This document shows positions 45,517 to 56,301 of a stretch of 64,000 nucleotides of DNA, piece after piece. Position 1 is the stretch's first letter; every line of letters begins with the position of its first letter. The position numbers and the translations under genes are program-made. The notes below the pieces were generated by a model. The model searched no databases, was not told the origin of the DNA, and was given only the letters and a program-made list of their open reading frames with translations. The stretch is from Amphiura filiformis (Eukaryota; Echinodermata; Ophiuroidea; Amphilepidida; Amphiuridae). The stretch covers positions 29,751,780-29,815,779 of the forward strand of contig NC_092646.1 in assembly GCF_039555335.1 (NCBI RefSeq), written 5' to 3'.

Positions 45517-46239
45517 CCCATATGATATTTCTATTGCAAGAAAATTTTATTTGTTGTCAAGTAAATCACATGTTTTATCTTAAATACACTAACTGGAAAT
45601 TAAATACACTAATTAGTGAGGACCGGTATTTTACTGTGGATATGTTTAACTGCAATTTTGCGGTAAAAAATTTGAAATCCTGGGTAAAAATTGTGATCAT
45701 ATTCAACTCTTTGAGAATATATTTATATAAAGGAATGCATGTAAAATCCAGCTGCAATACAATGTACGTTATTGACACACTATCACTCTCTTTATCTACG
45801 TCAATAATAGAATATCGATTTCAATCGAATTGAATACATTGCTCAGTTTTGAGTTTGTAGTTGACTACTAAGCGACCTAAGCGATCGATTGCTAGCCAAT
45901 CAGATAGAACTCCTTTTCTTGCGTTCGGTGAAATACCACTCGCCCGTCGCTCACCAACGGAGTATTAAATTTATATTTATCGTATAGGACGTCGACACTG
46001 TGCGTCTACGCCTAACAATATACTTCTTTTTATAATTGACTGTTGTTGGTATATACACTGGTATACAAAGAATTGGTTACATGTCAATGACCATTAACTT
46101 CAGGGATAGACCCTTAGATTATTTATGCGCCTTTCTACCATGCAGTATCTTTACCCGCAGACGTATGCCCGTGTCCTGTGCCAATATTGCGTAACGTTAA
46201 AGGTTAATACATTTCTTTGACTTCAAAGAAACTGTGTGA
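45517..46239. other. No gene seen
   Basis: Unassigned; short frames only. Confidence 0.45.
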
Positions 46240-46590
46240 TTCTATGGCCTAGCGGTCTAAGGCGTTGTGGTTTCTAAGTTGCTGTTCTGGGCGTCGCTTG
46301 TTCGAAACCGTGCGTCTGTCACTTTTCTTATGCTGCTTTATTTTTCCAACGTTAGGGCCTAGAAAAAATAATTTATAATTTCTTTTATGTGTTATTTAAT
46401 TAATTAATTAATTAATTTATTTATTTATTTATTTATTTATTTATCGATTGATTATTTGATGATTGAGTGAGCAGATTTATCGATTGCTACTTTAGTTGTG
46501 GGATTTCTATTTGATTTTGAATGACATCGTACATTAGTATTGATTTTTTCCGTTAAGCATTATCAAGAATTAATATATTATATATAATAA
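46240..46590 (+). mobile_element. tRNA-derived SINE (repeat Z, copy 2)
   Basis: TGGCCTAGCGG (46245-46255) followed by TCTAAGGCG, and GTTCGAAAC (46300-46308), resemble a tRNA-Leu/Ser-type head. The body matches 38215-38700 and includes TTAA/TTTA repeats. Confidence 0.65.
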
Positions 46591-46854
46591 TAATAACACT
46601 AATAATAATAATAATAATGATGATAATAATGATAAAAAAATACCTGGGTTATAAACCTGATAAGTTTAAAGTTTTAAGAAAAATCAAACATTCTGGTTCC
46701 CTATTTTCAGTTTCCAATTTCTCCAATGCTTAAGCAAAAAATATACGTCGCTTATGTAAATGTCTGATATTCATTAAAAAAAATTGCTTAAAAGGGAATT
46801 GTCTGTAAATTTGATCTTGGATCCTTGGTTCTCAAGTGCCACGATAAGGGGTTC

Positions 46855-47155
46855 AGGATGGTCAATGAGAGTCTTTGTGGGTCAAGGGGTGTCGACTATC
46901 ATGGTGGGTCAAGGGGTGTCAGAGTGGGTCAAGGGATATCAAGGGGGTCATTTATTTATTTATCAATGGGTCAATGGGGTCATGGTGGGTCAAGAGGTAT
47001 CATGGAGAGAAAGTGCGTGTCATTGTGGGTCACGGGGTGTCACTGTGGGTCAAGGGTGTCATTGTTGGTCACGGGGTGTCATTGTTGTCACGGGGTGTCA
47101 TGATGGGTCATGTGGTGTCATGGGCGAACATGGTTGGTCAAGGGTGTCATGATGG
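46855..47155. repeat. Minisatellite of GTGGGTCAAGGGGTGTCAT type
   Basis: About 14 imperfect units of 17-22 bp (GGGTCA...GGTGTCA) interrupted once by TTTATTTATTT. All three forward frames stay open, so several glycine/valine-rich frames appear; they are artefacts. Confidence 0.85.
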
Positions 47156-47229
47156 ATCAAAGGTCGATGGCGTCTTGTTTGACCACCAGGGTGGTGTCAA
47201 ATGAATGAAAATTACAGCTGTGGAGAAAA

Positions 47230-48297
47230 ACATAAGGAAGACAGTCAAAAACAATTAAGGGTCACAGTTTTAAACTGAACCTAAAAAGCGGCACCAGCAA
47301 ATAAAAGTTGTTACCAACTCCAGTAAAACTAAGCTCACCACAGACATCCCAGGTATTGAGGCGATTCTGGCGATTGAAAGGTAAAGCTAATGCCATCAAT
47401 ACCAAGTTTACTCAGGTCTCTGAGGGCCTTGACCCTTTAAATTTTGCTGAAAAACCTCCTCAGTTGTATCCGTGGGAGGTTTTTGCTGAGCTTGGTAAAA
47501 CTGAAGCCTACCAAAGCCGCGGGGCCTGATCAAATTCCTCCTCGGTTGGTAAAAGAGTTTGCATATGAGCTGAGTGTGCCCCTGACTAATATATTAAATA
47601 GTTCTTACTCAGAAGGTAAAGTTCCAAAACAATGGAAACAAGCAATAGCTGTGCCTATTCCTAAGCAACTGCCCCCCTATTGAAAAACTGAGACCAGTGT
47701 CACTCACCTCTGTTATTGCTAAAGTTGCCGAAGGTTTTGTTGCGGGGTGGGTCAATGAAACTGAAACTGAAACTGATATTCAGCATAAAATTGATGAGCA
47801 CCAATTTGGCAATGTTAAAGGTGTCTCAACATCCCATTACCTTTTGAGCCTTCTTCACCATCTGCATCAAGGCGCAGAAGGAAATCACAATGTTGGAACG
47901 GTGGTCCTAACTGATTTTTTTCAAAGCGTTTTACTTGGTCGACCATACCATCCTTGTTGATAAGACAATCCGCTTGTGAGTCCATGGGTCCATCGTTCCA
48001 TGGATTTGTGATTTCCTTCATGATAGGCAGCAATGTGTTCGCTTTAATGACACTCTGTCATTATGTTCAACTTCATGGGGAGTACCTCCAGGCACGAAAC
48101 TAGGCCCCATTGGTTTTCAGATTCTCATTAATTTTCCACTTCTAGTTGTTGGAAATAAATACGTGGATGACCTGACATTTGCAGAGAATGTAAATGGATC
48201 GCAACCATCCAGCTTTTTACAATCTGATCTTGATCAGTTTACTGAGTAATCCAGGGGTAATTTGCTCAAATTAAATCCCTCCAAATGTTAGGCCCTC
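47230..48297 (+). pseudogene. LINE A: non-LTR reverse transcriptase relic, 5' part
   Basis: Across three frames: AAGPDQIPPRLVKEFAYELS, GKVPKQWKQAIAVPIPK, LRPVSLTSVIAKVAE, DEHQFGNVKGVSTSHYL, VLTDF and KYVDDLTFAENVN (catalytic YVDD near 48160), then LLKLNPSKC. This is a standard non-LTR RT order. It is interrupted by stops and frameshifts, and physically by LINE B at 48311. It resumes at 50892. Confidence 0.8.
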
Positions 48298-48310
48298 CAA
48301 ATTTGCTTCA

Positions 48311-50878
48311 CTTCACTTTTCACTTAAAGCTTTCCTCCCATGACACAGGTAGGTCCTGGAGATAGCTGCCTAGCCACTATGCTTCGCCACTCAGCTCTGT
48401 TGTTTGCCATCCGACCGGCTTCTACTACGGATTGGATTCCCACTGCACTGCAGTTTGCTTTGATGTTGTCCATCCAGCGCATTGGGGTCTTCCTTTAGGT
48501 CGTTGCCCTGGGATTCTTCCTTCTAATACGACTTTTGGATATCTGGATGGAGGCATTCTTTTCACATGGCCATAGTAGGACAGCTGTTTTGCACGGATCT
48601 TGTTCATTACAGTGCACTGGTAATCAAGGGTGTCTCTGATTGAGGTGTTCCTAATCCTGTCCCTTCTAGTAACACCCAGGATTTTTCTGAGACAAGCCAT
48701 TTCAAATACCAGAAGTCGCTGCTCATCACGTTTTTGATTGTCCAGGCTTCAGAGGCATAGGTTGCTATAGAAAGCACCAGTACTTTGTACAATTCCAATT
48801 TTGTTATGGTGGATATTTCTTTGGATTTCCAGATGGGGTTGAGTTTTTGCATGATGCCCATGGCCAAGCCAATTCTCCTTTTGATGTCTTTCTCGCTGCT
48901 TGCCTTTTCAGTGATCACTCCACCTAGATAGATGAATGATTCCACCTGCTCAAGGGTGGAATTTCCAATGGATATGGTGGCTTTTGCTGTTTCTCTACCA
49001 ATCACCTGGACTTCGGTTTTAGCGATGTTTATTGTCAGACCAAACCTCATGCTTTCATTGTGTACTTTGTCGACTAGAGTTTGGAGGTTAATTTCAGAGT
49101 CGGCCAGTAAAACAATATCATCGGCAAATCTCAGGTTGTTGATGAGCTGTCCTTGAATTGTAATTCCAATGCCGACATCTTCAATAGCTAGGCGTAGGAC
49201 CAGTTCCAGCAAGATGTTAAACAGCTGGGGGGAGAGAATGCATCCCTGTCTGACTCCTGTTTGAGTGGTGAACCAGTTTGTCAGCTCTTCATTCACTCTT
49301 ACTGCACTTTTAGAGGTGTTATATAAGGCTTGGAGAAGTCTAACCATTTTTCTAGAGTAGCCTAGGTGGTCCATAGCCTTCCAAAGACCTTCTTGCCAAA
49401 CAGTATCAAAAGCTTTTTGATAGTCGATGTAGCAGCAGTATAGTGGTTTCCCTATCTCCGTGCATTTTTCAGCCAGTTGTCGTAGCGAAAACAATTGGTC
49501 CACTGTACTCCTGCCTGCTCTAAATCCTGCCTGAGATTCTGAGAGGATCTCTTCAGTTTTCTTCTGGATTCTAGATTGGATGATCGAGCAAAATACTTTC
49601 CCTGCCAAGCTCAGGAGGCTGATACCTCTGTAATTACCACAGTCCATTTTATCCTTTTTCTTAAATATGGGGACAATGATTGCCTTCCCCCAGTCCTCAG
49701 GAATTACTTCAGACTCCCATATCTTGTTACAGAGTTTTAGAAGAGCATTACATCCAGCTTCTCCTGCTGCCTTGATTTCTTCCGCTGATATACCATCTTC
49801 TCCTGCTGCTTTATTTCCCTTGAGGCGTTTGATGGCCAGTTCCACTTCAGATTTGAGAATGTGGGGCTCTATGTCTTCAGTTGAAGTACTTGGTAGAGAC
49901 TGTAAGATACTTGTATCGGATGGGATGGGTTGATTATACAGCTCTTCATAGTTTTCTTTCCATCTGTCCTTTATTTTCTTGTCATCGGTGAGCACCTCGC
50001 CACCTTTGTCCTTTTTACACCTCTCATACGAGTAGATTTTGATCCAGTGATGGTCTTGATGGTAGTGTAAACCTCTTTGGTTTTCTTTGCATCATTTGCA
50101 TGCTCCACATCTTTGCACAGATTTTGAAGCCATACTTCTTTGCACTCTTTACACTTCCGTTTTATTTCTCTGTTGAGAAAGTTGTACCTTGGCTTTTTTG
50201 AGTTGTCTTTGAGTCTTTCCTGCTTCACCTTACTTCTTTCTTCCGTCAGCTTAAGAACTTCGGCAGTTAACCAAGGTTTTTGTCTCTGAGGTTTCTTTGC
50301 TCCTAGGACCTTGTCAGCTGTTTCATTAAAGCCTGACTTAATATTCTGCCATAGCTCTTCCGTCTCTATGTCTGTGTCGGGTAGTTCAATTAGTGGGTTA
50401 AATTTTCCACCAATTGTTACTTGGTAGTCACTGTAAGTCTGCTGTAGGTACAGTTTGCTTACATCAAATTTCTTGATCTTGTATTGTTTCCCTCTGGATC
50501 TAAGTTTCAGTTTAATGTTGGCTAAAACAAGTTGGTGGTCAGATCCGATGTCTGCGCTGGGAAAGCTGCGCGAGGAAGTCACGCTCGTTTTCCATTTTGT
50601 CGTATTAGGATAAAATCGATCTTGTTCCTTGTGGAACCATCTGGGGATTCCCAGGTCCACTGGCGACTTGGTTTGGATTCTTTGAAGAGAGTGTTTGTGA
50701 TACACAGGCTATTCGATGAACAAAAGCTGAGCAGCTTTTCACCTCTGTCGTTTGCTTCTCCAATACCAAACTTCCCAATAACGCCATTCCATGGTTCCCA
50801 GTCGATACCAACTTTCGCGTTGAAATCACCCATGATGATAAGGATGTCTTGGGAAGGTGTTTTATTTATTTCCAATTG
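48311..50878 (-). mobile_element. LINE B: APE-type non-LTR retrotransposon with 13-bp duplication
   Basis: CAAATTTGCTTCA is at 48298-48310 and 50879-50891. The element is 5'-truncated within the endonuclease, and the 3' end near 48311 has an AAGTGAAAAGTGAAG-like tail. It belongs to the RTE/CR1-like group judging from endonuclease-RT order and the GHVKRMP / GRPKGRPQ C-terminal module; the clade is inference. Confidence 0.85.
48607..49995 (-). pseudogene. LINE B reverse transcriptase
   Basis: Long frame of 462 residues. Landmarks: NKAAGEDGISAE (about 61-72), IIVPIFKKKD (106-115), NYRGISLLS, QAGFRAGRSTVDQLF, YIDYQKAFDT (motif A, Asp191), GVRQGCILSPQLFN (247-260), RFADDIVLLA (catalytic FADD at 290-293) and YLGGV. 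After about residue 422 the frame shifts; the true continuation is LGVTRRDRIRNTSIR and YYGHVKRMPPSRYP at 48700-48425, then a further shift. The catalytic aspartates are intact, but the ORF is broken. Confidence 0.9.
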
Positions 50879-50881
50879 CAA
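49971..50881 (-). pseudogene. LINE B endonuclease (APE-like), truncated
   Basis: IIMGDFNAKVG (catalytic Asp-Phe-Asn) near 50835, NKIDFILIR and, in another frame, SADIGSDHQLVLANI (GSDH motif) define an apurinic-type endonuclease that nicks target DNA. The N-terminal part is missing and one frameshift separates the two pieces. A basic linker of about 150 residues leads into the RT. Confidence 0.85.
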
Positions 50882-50891
50882 ATTTGCTTCA

Positions 50892-51137
50892 GTAAAAATA
50901 AACCCCAGGCTGGCGACTTGAGAATCGGTGCAGAACCACTGTCATACGTCATTTACGGAAGCTAAGGTCCTTGGGATTTATCTTCAGGACAACCTCAAGT
51001 GGGACACCCAGGTTAATAACATGCTTAAAAAGCCAATAAGAGGTTGTTTATGCTAAGGTCCCTTAAGAAAGAGTTTGTGTGGATAAAATTCGGGCTCGTG
51101 TTCTTCCCCCGTTTGAAGCGAAATTAATTGTCAAGGC
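50892..51137 (+). pseudogene. LINE A, 3' continuation
   Basis: EAKVLGIYLQDNLKWDTQV follows KLNPSKC after about 50 bp, the usual order of the post-catalytic region (LGV-L---L-W--H). It is separated from 48297 only by LINE B. Confidence 0.75.
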
Positions 51138-52310
51138 AGCGTGCTATGACGTAAGTAAATGAAGCGGACACAATATCATGCTCTCATCATACAATCACAA
51201 TCCCTTTGACAAGATTGACATTAGCAACAATGGGTTGTACTATTATTTACCATAACAATGCTGCATGATAATATGCAGACTATTGTTCTCATTTGGGAAA
51301 CAAAGCGTCACACCGTATTGTTACTATGCGTTTGCTTTGTAATATTTCATAACTGAAACTATAATAACTATAACATTGCAATATCGCACAGGGAAATCAG
51401 ATACATGCGTTTGTGGACTTCACACAGTTAATATGCTAGTCTCAGATTGATCACGCTGAAATTCTAAGCTCAAATTATTTTGTTTATTTTTTAGCCCAAA
51501 TATTTCTCATGATCACCTAGGTTTCATTATCATTGAGGTATAGGACTTTTTATTTTTTTGGAGAAGAGCAGGTAGGGCAACTACTTGATTATATTTCTAC
51601 ATGTTCATTTTTTTTTAAATCACATTTTTGTTCCTAAAATGGGGGTTATAGCGCCCTCAACGGGCACTCTCTCCATAGGGCTACATGTAAAGACCAGTTA
51701 TAGACACTTGAACAAATTCATCAGGACTGTTCCATAAAACTGTATATTTTTTCATATACTAGTCCAAGTTAAACACACTTACGTGCAGACGTTTCGATAG
51801 CTACCAGCTATCTTTCTCAATGCTACTGTTGATGTGATGATCGCTGTACAGCTGTTGTTGATCGCTGCTTGGCAACGGAATTGCCAGACGATTTCTCCAT
51901 CAACAGGTCGTCATAGATGTGACTTAGGTTGTACTGGCCCTCGTCTCGGTTCATTGTTGCTCCTTGCTTTCTGATGGTGATGGCCTCCTTTATCCATCTT
52001 ATGTATTTTATAACTCTCTTTTCCGACAATCCTTGCCTCCTCCCAATTGATGATATGATTATTGTCCACAACATGGTCAGTTATCGCAGATTTATGGATG
52101 GTAGATTGCGAAGCTTTCCTGTTGGCTCTAGTGCAGATATTGGTAGCGACTTTATCTGCCTCACTTCTATGTTCATCTAAGATGAACATAGAAGTGAGGC
52201 AGATAAATGAACAACTCAAAAAAGAGTCATTTTCATTGTCCTCATAATATTACCTTGCCAATGATATGATGTTGGCCGAGCAATGCACCTGACCTTTAAG
52301 TGTTCAATCT
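51138..52310. mobile_element. Element W, inverted copy, interrupted
   Basis: 51138-51490 and 52220-52303 match 59770-60062 and 59367-59440 in reverse, with a TTAAAGGTCAGGTGCATTGC end near 52300 (complement). The middle holds Penelope-like sequence. Confidence 0.65.
51823..52180 (-). pseudogene. Penelope-like endonuclease tail fragment
   Basis: SEADKVATNICTRANRKAS, SAITDHVVDNNHIINWEEAR, IRWIKEAITIRKQG and NRDEGQYNLSHIYDDLL are the C-terminal signature of Penelope GIY-YIG endonucleases. Two frames are used. At its 5' side it abuts a palindrome at about 52152-52208 with 28-bp arms, a short inverted extension of the same element. Confidence 0.8.
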
Positions 52311-52383
52311 TTTTAATGTGATTTAATAAAATACCGTTTTATCATGTTTATTATAAAGAAAAATCGTGTATTTTGGGTTCCTG

Positions 52384-52414
<31 letters not shown>

Positions 52415-52810
52415 GAGGGGTACCCATTTCTCCAACGCTTAAGCAATAACATATACGTCACTTATACGTCAATTTTAAAATTGCTGCATTTTAGCTAAAA
52501 GTTGGAGTATATAAACCTAAGGCGGAGGGGAAAACGTGAAAAATTCTTTGACTGGTCACGTGATAGACGGCTAGGTATCGTCTTGATGGCCCGGTCCCAC
52601 GTATGAGATAAGTTAAAGCGGAGTCCCCCTCTCTTGTTTAAAGGTTATTTGACGTCTAAGGTTATGAAGGGAATAAGTTTTGATATTGCTCCGATTGGGC
52701 TCAGCTCAAAGTTGGTGGACATGAAGAGGGGGGTTACTCAAACTGGCACAGCTGTGCCGTATAGTGTTTTCGAATTGAATCTAATACTGGAACTTACTTT
52801 TTGCAAATTT

Positions 52811-52850
52811 GCGACGTTGCGTCTGGAACCACCAGACTTCATCAGGCAAC
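52811..52850 (-). ncRNA. Hammerhead-like motif, minus-strand copy
   Basis: Complement reads GTTGCCTGATGAAGTCTGG and CCAGACGCAACGTCGC. Confidence 0.4.
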
Positions 52851-53126
52851 CGAACCGCATGACTGGTCACGTGATAGACGGCTAGGTATCGTCTTGATGG
52901 CCCGGTCCCACGTATGAGATAAGTTAAAGCGGCGTCCCCCTCTCTTGTTTAAAGATGGCTGCTATATACGCTCCCAGATAGCTTCTTTAATGCCTCTCCT
53001 ATGCCACTGTTCCTCCTGATCCAGAATAACGAATTCCTTTTGCGCATCGTTGGTACTGGATCTTCTGTGTTGACCAATTGATGCGGGTTTTTAAAGCCTG
53101 TTTGGTTTCGTCTATCACGTGACCAG

Positions 53127-53418
53127 CAGGGCTGTCAACTTTTTGGAATTGCTTGGCGTGAGACAGAGGCGTACCGGGATTTGCCGACTCCAATGCTCAT
53201 TTTGTACCATGATTATTTGAGCCACGGCGCCCTAGAATGTGAAAAGCGGAAAGGAGCAAAAAATTATTCATGACGGTGCGTGAGATTTTACTCATTTTCC
53301 CGCTTTTTGCGTGAGATTTACTACCTAGGCGTGAGATTATACTACCTTGGCGTGAGACCGTGAGAAAGTGACCCAATGCGTGAGACTCACGGCCAATGCG
53401 TGAGAGTTGACAGCCCTG
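53127..53418. mobile_element. hAT-like MITE with GCGTGAGA repeats
   Basis: CAGGGCTGTCAACT at the left mirrors AGTTGACAGCCCTG at the right. CAGGGCTG fits hAT ends. The interior has at least six GCGTGAGA words. GTGACCAG / CTGACCAG flank it, but offset by three bases, so the duplication is uncertain. Confidence 0.65.
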
Positions 53419-53442
53419 GGACTGACCAGTCCAGCGGGTCAG

Positions 53443-53482
53443 TTGCCTGATGAAGTCTGGTGGTTCCAGACGCAACGTCGCA
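53443..53482 (+). ncRNA. Hammerhead-like ribozyme motif in Penelope end
   Basis: GTTGC-CTGATGA, stem GTCTGG/CCAGAC with loop TGGTT, then GCAAC-GTC-GCAA. The layout matches a type I hammerhead with a minimal stem III, and Penelope-like elements are known to carry such motifs. The core GAAA is GCAA here, so activity is doubtful. Confidence 0.4.
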
Positions 53483-53515
53483 AAGTTGCAAAAAGTAAGT
53501 TCCAGTGTTAGATTA

Positions 53516-55099
53516 AATTTGAAAAATCTGTTAAAACTACTGGAAGACTAAGAACATTCACTCATTTGTGCCGATTAGTCTTCTCCTCCTTATGCCCGTG
53601 CTACAAGCACCATCCTCAAGTATGATATAGTATGCCATGCTGCTCTTTTTAATGCTTAGTTTGGTAGAAAATCCTGATCATTTCGTGTATTGGAATATCG
53701 ATATATCAGGACGCCAAGTATCCCGATACATCTGAAAACGAAAGATGGGCTCGCAGATATGGACAAAGTAGATAACGGAAGATATCATCATCTGTTTTGC
53801 ACTGATTCGACAACACAAATTGGAACATGGATCGATTGGCGCGATTTCCATATTGGTGCGTATGCACCAAATGTTTATCTTGTTAACGGTAGTCATGGTA
53901 TTAGTACCTTGTAGTCACTAGGTACAGAGTGCCCGCCTTGACAAAAAACAGAGAAAATCGGGAAAGCAAAGGGTAAAAGAAGAAAAAAACGCGCCATATA
54001 ATTGCCTGCATCTTCTGTGCTGCCCGTTTCCCACCAGACTTCACAAATCGCACATGTTCGCGTCCCAATAAAGCCCTTTTGCGAGACATGAAGATTTTAT
54101 TGTACTGTTTCTCTAAAAACACACTATAGGTATAAACGCCGCCGATAATACCGGGCCAAAATGATTCAACGCGGAAAATTGTTCGTCTTTTGCCCCTCCC
54201 CACCAAAACCGGGAATAACTTTTATTTTGCTCACTACCAAAAAAGCTGACTACGCTACAGCTGGTAATGCTAGTTCCTAATCGCACTCCTTCCACAAAAT
54301 AACCAAAGAACATGATGCACAGTGTCATCGCCCCGATATCTCCATGGTAGAAATCGCCATGGTAGGTTGAATCCACAGCCACGAAAGGTCATTTTATTCC
54401 GAATATGAGACGCATATAAGCTCATATAATTAGCCAAGTGACCTGACTAAGGCTACTGACAATAGCCGGGGTAATTGATTTCTCGCTGTGTGAGCAAGCT
54501 TGTATACGACATTGCGGTCAATGGTCATACTGCCTACACTGTAGTGAGTGCAGATTATAGCTTGCGCGCTGTAGTCCATATAGGACCAACGCAATATAAA
54601 ATTAGCGATTTTGGTCAGATTTTGAGTTCAAGACTCACGGCCGTTTCTCAAAGCGCAAACTAACGACTATCATATCTGTTCAACACGTATTTTCAAATGT
54701 ATGAAACCAGATCTGGTTTCTTGAGAAAAAATCATTTACGGGAGATATTCATCATTTTCTAACCCGGTATCCGAAGATTTTCGTCTGATATCAAAATCGT
54801 GCATAGCAATTCACGTGTATTGATCCCGTGTATTCATTTTAGTGTCTCTGCTGCACCAAATAATTATTAGCCAGGCGATGTCGGTGTGTGATGTTGGTGT
54901 TTTTTCTTGTTAAACTCTTTTCTATTCATTTTCCCCCAGCCAACACAAAAATGTTTTTATGACGTTGGTTTTGTTCTAAACGATTTAATATCATTTAAAT
55001 GCCGGGTTATATAAAGGTCGTGAGAACGTTTCTAAAACGTTTTATATGCAAAACACTACAACAACATTTTTTTAATCTGAGACTAGAATACAAAATGTT
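53516..55099. other. No firm gene; intron 1 of the right gene
   Basis: Holds the possible exon at 53690-53914 and, at about 54940-55099, one side of a decayed CCCAGCMAACAC-type fold-back. The rest is unassigned. Confidence 0.45.
53690..53914 (+). other. Possible coding exon, unrecognised
   Basis: A 74-codon open stretch has non-repetitive, protein-like composition, with segments such as DNGRYHHLFCTDST, GTWIDWRDFHIGAYAPN and VYLVNGSHGI. The mix of aromatic, glycine and polar residues resembles an extracellular beta domain, but I cannot name a family. A stop lies just upstream in frame, so a coding exon would have to start at an internal acceptor. It sits inside the presumed intron 1 of the right gene. 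It could equally be a relic of a mobile element. Confidence 0.25.
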
Positions 55100-56301
55100 A
55101 TTGTAAAATATTTCTGGCAAACATTTTTGCAAAATATTTTTCAACTCTTACTAACATTATGTCAGAATGTTTTGCATCATGTTTATATCCTCTATGTAAC
55201 CCGACAATAAAACGTTTTCTGTAAAACATTTTGTGTTTGCTGAGCCGTTTCTATTCCTATTATATTGTTAGTCCTAATCGCACACACTTGTTTTCCAATT
55301 TTCACCTCTATAGCTCGGTTGACATGTGATGCGGCAGACCCATTTACTGGTGTTTTCCAGCCAGCTTGTTCTTATGGTGAAGGGGAGACCGTATGGATTC
55401 ACGCGACAACTGACACCGTGGAATATATTAATACTTTTAATGATTATTCCAATATCTATCTTGATACGTCTACTGGATGTAAGATTTACAAATGCGTACA
55501 AGTATGGGTTGTGTACGGTGTGGGTAGGAGGCTGGGGGCTTGTTTTTTTTATTATGTACTTAATCATGTTTAATAGCTGCTCACTTTTATGAAGAAAACG
55601 TAATTGTATATCTTGCAATTTTGATTTTCAATATAAGGAAGTCCGAGTGTCTATGCGCATAACGTTAGGAGAGGGATATAAGCAGTGGGAGTTGGTATTA
55701 GAGAGATTGCGATGTTACATACGCGCTACGTGGACCATGCGTTTATACGGCGTTTAAAACGTCGTTTTATATTGATAGTCTCGGTTCCAAGCTGGATTGC
55801 ATTCGTCACGAAGGAGAACAAGGCGGATGGAACAAAAACTAACATCTGATCTGGTCAATAGAGGGCGACGCGCTTGAAATTTAATGGTCACCGGGTCCTA
55901 TGCCTACTTCAATATATCATGGTTTTGATTTCGAATAAAACCAAGACTAACATAAATGAGACTTTTTCGTGGTGAAATTAGGCGCGTTGCATGAACCTCG
56001 ACATGCCGTAAAAATTAGCATATTTCCACGTCAACCGTGCGTTTTATACGACGTTGGTGTCCCAAATGTGAAATCGCACTGTCATTTTTTATACGGAAAG
56101 TATCACACACATTTCAATGGACAACCTCAACGTATGAACGTTTGAATTAAGTCAAATTTTCACACATCGCTGTAGATTTAACATATTAATTTCTTACAAA
56201 CAATATGGATCATATTAGTATCCTTGATTCCATTTAATATATTGTAAAACGGACACATTTTGAATATTTCCCTCTTCGCCAGCACGTTCATTTCAGAATC
56301 G
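55100..56301. repeat. Inverted segmental duplicate A, right copy
   Basis: Inverted partner of 1-1130. Homology starts inside a fold-back element rich in AACATTTT/AAAACGTT words (about 54930-55245) and runs through exon 2 into the first arm of the palindromic element. At both loci, homology ends inside mobile DNA on the exon-1 side. Confidence 0.85.
55314..55523 (+). CDS. Exon 2, right copy of the Calx-beta gene
   Basis: The acceptor CTCTATAG ends at 55313 and the donor GTAGGAGG starts at 55524. The 210 nt exon is two bases, 69 codons and one base (phase 1 to phase 1). It begins RLTCDAADPFTGVF and contains cysteines, GEGETVWIHATTDTVEYIN and a C-terminal VWVVYGV. Joined to exon 3, the split codon is GTA (Val), giving VVFYTRDG across the junction, which looks like the entry into a Calx-beta strand. 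The minus-strand exon at 724-933 is its inverted paralog. No named domain is recognised for residues 1-60 of the exon. The donor was chosen because it is the one matching exon 3's phase. Confidence 0.7.

Larger units (their letters stand above)
52630..53515. mobile_element. Penelope-like fragments with direct and inverted end repeats
   Basis: An end repeat (CACGTGATAGACGGCTAGGT, GGCCCGGTCCCACGTATGAG) occurs at about 52550-52620 and 52865-52935. The minus strand at 53120-53000 carries DETKQALKTRINWSTQKIQ from the endonuclease. 53420-53515 is an inverted end copy. A small insertion sits at 53127-53418. Confidence 0.7.
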
